This document shows positions 61,787 to 64,000 of a stretch of 64,000 nt of DNA, in pieces (within the stretch, counting starts at the first letter, position 1; every line of letters starts with the position of its first letter). The DNA is taken from positions 1 through 64,000 of the forward strand of contig JWIT01000004.1 of NCBI GenBank assembly GCA_000949895.1, given 5' to 3'. The position numbers and the translations under genes were made by a program. This DNA comes from Agrobacterium arsenijevicii (GTDB lineage Bacteria > Pseudomonadota > Alphaproteobacteria > Rhizobiales > Rhizobiaceae). The notes beneath the pieces were generated by a model, which saw only the letters and a program-made list of their open reading frames with translations, was not told the DNA's origin and did not search any database.

Positions 61787-62287
61787 ATGAGCCTGATAGA
61801 ATTTGTAATTGAGCGCCAGTCCAATCCCGTGGACATGATCGAGATTGTCGCCGCCTCGAACGACTGGTCGTTCGAGCGTTCCGGCGAAGACGAGATCGCC
61901 ATGACGGTGGCTGGTCACTGGGCCGATTATCATATCTCCTTCTCGTGGATGGAAGACTTCGAGGCCCTGCATCTGGCTTGCGCCTTCGATATCAAGGTGC
62001 CGGACCAGCGCGTCAACGAAGTCATTCGCCTGCTGTCTCAGATCAACGGTCAGGTGCTGATGGGTCATTTCGATCTGTGGCGTCAGGAAGATGTGGTGAT
62101 CTTCCGCCAGTCCCTGCTTCTGGCCGGTGGTGCTGAACCGAACAACCAGCAGGTGGAAGTGCTGCTTTCCAGCGCGCTTGAGGCTTGCGAACAATATTAT
62201 CAGGCATTCCAGTTTGTCGTCTGGTCCGGGCTGGATGCGAAAAGTGCAATTGAAGCGGTCATGTTCGAGACCGTCGGAGAAGCTTAA
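61787..62287 (+). CDS. YbjN domain protein
   Basis: A 166-residue YbjN (type III secretion chaperone-like fold) protein: MSLIEFVIERQSNPVDMIEIVAASNDWSFERSG, a WMEDFEALHLACAFDIKVP strand pair and the closing VVWSGLDAKSAIEAVMFE helix. YbjN proteins are conserved beside proC in alphaproteobacteria and their function is not established; E. coli YbjN affects motility and stress response. The start is ATG 61787 with GAGAAGG 6 nt upstream. It ends 2 nt before proC, so they share a transcript. Confidence 0.9.
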   Translation: MSLIEFVIERQSNPVDMIEIVAASNDWSFERSGEDEIAMTVAGHWADYHISFSWMEDFEALHLACAFDIKVPDQRVNEVIRLLSQINGQVLMGHFDLWRQEDVVIFRQSLLLAGGAEPNNQQVEVLLSSALEACEQYYQAFQFVVWSGLDAKSAIEAVMFETVGEA

Positions 62288-62289
62288 AA

Positions 62290-63108
62290 ATGGTCTACAA
62301 GGCTTCCGGTCCGCTCGTCCTCGTAGGCGCGGGCAATATGGGCGGCGCTTTGCTTTCGGGCTGGCTGAAAAAGGGCGTGGCGGGATCGCAGGTGGTCGTT
62401 ATCGATCCGCGCCCGTCCGATGCCATGCGCACGACGATTGCGGAAGCCGGTGCCGCGCATAGCGAAAGCGTGCCTGACGGAGTGACCGCGGGCATTCTTT
62501 TTGTGGCGGTGAAACCGCAGATGATGGAAGCCGTGCTGCCTTCCCTCAAGCCCTTGCTTGGACCGGATACCGTTGTCGTTTCGATTGCTGCCGGCACGAC
62601 CATCAGTACTTTCGTTTCGCATTTCGGTTCTGTCGCCGCCGTGCGGGCCATGCCCAACACGCCCGCCATGGTGGGTCGCGGCGTGACGGGAGCCTATGCC
62701 AACGAACTGGTGACGCCGGCGCTTAAAGCCGTGGTCGACGGTTTGCTGAAAGTCAGCGGCCCTGTCGAATGGGTGGAAGCCGAAAGCGACATCGATGCGG
62801 TGACTGCGGTTTCGGGTAGCGGCCCGGCCTATGTCTTCTATCTGGTGGAATGCATGGCGGAAGCCGGACGCAAGGCTGGCCTGCCGGCGGATGTGGCCAT
62901 GCGTCTGGCACGCGAAACGGTGGCCGGTGCGGGCGAATTGCTGCATCAATCCCCTGACGAGGCTGCGCGTCTGCGCCAGAACGTGACCTCGCCGGGCGGC
63001 ACAACGGCTGCCGCACTTTCAGTGCTGATGGCCGATGACGGTATGCAGCCTTTGTTCGACAAGGCGGTCGCTGCGGCGAAAAAACGCGCCGAAGAACTGG
63101 CTGGTTGA
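62290..63108 (+). CDS. proC: Pyrroline-5-carboxylate reductase
   Basis: A 272-residue enzyme that reduces pyrroline-5-carboxylate to proline with NAD(P)H in the cytosol. The Rossmann motif [16 protein letters not shown] (about 10-25), the AVKPQMM segment, [14 protein letters not shown] and the substrate-binding [24 protein letters not shown] and [12 protein letters not shown] are canonical. It follows the YbjN gene after 2 nt and is followed by the CsaA-like gene after 22 nt. Confidence 0.96.
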   Translation: MVYKASGPLVLVGAGNMGGALLSGWLKKGVAGSQVVVIDPRPSDAMRTTIAEAGAAHSESVPDGVTAGILFVAVKPQMMEAVLPSLKPLLGPDTVVVSIAAGTTISTFVSHFGSVAAVRAMPNTPAMVGRGVTGAYANELVTPALKAVVDGLLKVSGPVEWVEAESDIDAVTAVSGSGPAYVFYLVECMAEAGRKAGLPADVAMRLARETVAGAGELLHQSPDEAARLRQNVTSPGGTTAAALSVLMADDGMQPLFDKAVAAAKKRAEELAG

Positions 63109-63130
63109 AGCAGGCTGGCGGGAGCAGGGC

Positions 63131-63472
63131 ATGAGCGGTGAAATTTCCTATGCCGATTTCGAGAAGGTCGATATTCGCGTCGGTACGATCATCGAGGCGG
63201 AACCTTTTCCGGAAGCGCGCAAGCCGGCGATCAAGGTGAAGATCGATTTCGGGCCGGAGATCGGCATCAAGAAATCTTCGGCGCAAATCACGGTGCATTA
63301 TACGCCGGAAAGCCTTGTTGGACGGCAGGTTCTGGGCGTGGTGAATTTTCCACCACGCCAGATCGGCCCGTTCCGCTCCGAGGTTTTGACGCTGGGTTTT
63401 GCCGATGGCAACGGCGACATCGTGCTTGCAGCCGTCGAGCAGCCGGTGCCGAACGGCGAGAAAATGTGCTGA
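63131..63472 (+). CDS. CsaA-like tRNA-binding-domain protein
   Basis: A 113-residue single tRNA-binding (EMAP/OB-fold) domain: [35 protein letters not shown] at the start and the GEKMC end. It matches CsaA of Bacillus, a chaperone- or tRNA-binding protein, and the C-terminal domains of Met-tRNA synthetases. It is probably co-transcribed with proC. GGAG lies 6 nt upstream of ATG 63131. Confidence 0.9.
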   Translation: MSGEISYADFEKVDIRVGTIIEAEPFPEARKPAIKVKIDFGPEIGIKKSSAQITVHYTPESLVGRQVLGVVNFPPRQIGPFRSEVLTLGFADGNGDIVLAAVEQPVPNGEKMC

Positions 63473-63551
63473 AACAGCGCCTCTTTCCACTCGACCTTTT
63501 TGTCTGAGCCGGATTTTCCGAAAACTGCGCTACACCTTTCGGCCCTGTGCT

Positions 63552-64000
63552 TTATGCCGGGATTTTGACGATCACCCGCAATCCGCCCATCGGGCTGTCA
63601 TCCAGCGACACGTCGCCACCATGGCTGCGCGCGATATCGCGGACGATGGAGAGCCCAAGCCCCGTGCCCGAGGCATTGAGGTTGCGCGCTTCGTCCAGCC
63701 GGAAGAACGGCTTGAAGACATCCTCCCGTGACGCTTCCGGAATGCCCGGCCCATCATCGTCAAACGTCATGATGATGGAGCGTGGCGCCTTGCGGATATC
63801 GATATGGAGCTTGGTGGCATAGCGTCGCGCATTCTCCGCCAGATTGGCAACAAGGCGGGAGAGGGCATTCGGGCGCGCGATGATCCGTTCGATATTATAA
63901 AGCTCGTAGCTGAATTTCTTGCCGTGCAACTCGAAGTCAAGGTCGATTTTTTCCAGAAGGTCCGGAAGCTCCAGCGTGCCGACATCCTCCTCGACATCGG
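63552..64000 (-). CDS. Sensor histidine kinase, C-terminal part (cut by the right edge)
   Basis: The 3' end of a histidine kinase gene that continues beyond the window; about 149 codons are visible. The HATPase domain has the N box NLAENARRYA, G1 DDGPGIP, F box FKPFFRLDEAR and G2 GTGLGLSIV, the normal order. It stops at 63552 and is convergent with the CsaA-like gene. The His box, sensor domain and partner response regulator lie outside. EnvZ-like type is inferred from the ATPase only. Confidence 0.9.
   Translation of the reverse strand, partial: DVEEDVGTLELPDLLEKIDLDFELHGKKFSYELYNIERIIARPNALSRLVANLAENARRYATKLHIDIRKAPRSIIMTFDDDGPGIPEASREDVFKPFFRLDEARNLNASGTGLGLSIVRDIARSHGGDVSLDDSPMGGLRVIVKIPA

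Overview
The window is a GC-rich, densely packed stretch of alphaproteobacterial chromosome. Several traits point to the Rhizobiaceae, most likely the Agrobacterium tumefaciens group: fbc-type petABC, the lgt/ubiK and proC/YbjN arrangements, a clpS gene without clpA beside it, promoters of the CTTGAC-N17-CTATAT type, and short GTCATCC...GGATGAC palindromic repeats between genes. The genus is an inference from gene content and protein resemblance; no search was run. I see no rRNA, tRNA, phage, insertion sequence or CRISPR array. Most genes are ordinary core or shell genes.

Layout. 0-7.6 kb: metallophosphoesterase, Nudix hydrolase, glutathionyl-hydroquinone reductase-type GST, two GNAT acetyltransferases, an MFS transporter, and a Tat-exported metallo-beta-lactamase-fold hydrolase resembling methyl parathion hydrolase, divergent from a LysR regulator. 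7.6-14.5 kb: a minus-strand operon moxR - DUF58 - BatA/DUF4159 - large membrane protein. 14.6-17.2 kb: the overlapping set DUF1285 - CoA pyrophosphatase-type Nudix - cca. 17.2-21.5 kb: two small proteins, hemF, a 91-residue unknown, a Na/Pi cotransporter-PhoU protein and trmL. 21.7-29 kb: a second metallophosphoesterase, two type I ABC exporters (the first behind a structured leader with an 18-codon reading frame) and a chemotaxis receptor. 29-34.2 kb: a membrane EEP-family protein, petABC (cytochrome bc1), a GFA protein and apt.

34.2-43.2 kb: a methyltransferase, a MaoC pair, ychF, clpS, GNAT and pth, then a periplasmic solute-binding protein paired with a HAMP-PAS-GGDEF-EAL enzyme, then rplY. 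43.5-50.8 kb: an MHYT-GGDEF-EAL enzyme, a GAF/Fis regulator lacking the AAA+ domain followed by the aldehyde dehydrogenase it probably controls, and a second chemotaxis receptor. 50.9-54.4 kb: a four-gene overlapping envelope operon (GT2, LAB_N, GT39/ArnT-like, PAP2) that probably modifies lipid A or another surface glycolipid. 54.7-60.8 kb: prs, a lipoprotein, an aminopeptidase P-like protein, pgeF, a MidA/NDUFAF7 methyltransferase and lgt. 61-64 kb: ubiK, YbjN, proC, a CsaA-like tRNA-binding protein and the 3' end of a sensor histidine kinase running off the right edge.

The most interesting signal is the leader at about 22.77-23.03 kb. A promoter-like element is followed by a strong ribosome binding site, a reading frame for MQNHVRSRFPAPVVPLLA, and a run of hairpins, all ahead of the first ABC exporter. 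The peptide has an Arg-Ser-Arg motif and a proline-rich tail, and a hairpin lies inside its own second half. This is the architecture of translation-coupled attenuation of a drug exporter. Secondary items are the solute-binding protein/c-di-GMP enzyme pair, the regulator that lost its sigma-54 domain, the PAP2 protein with an altered active-site motif, and three related palindromic repeats.
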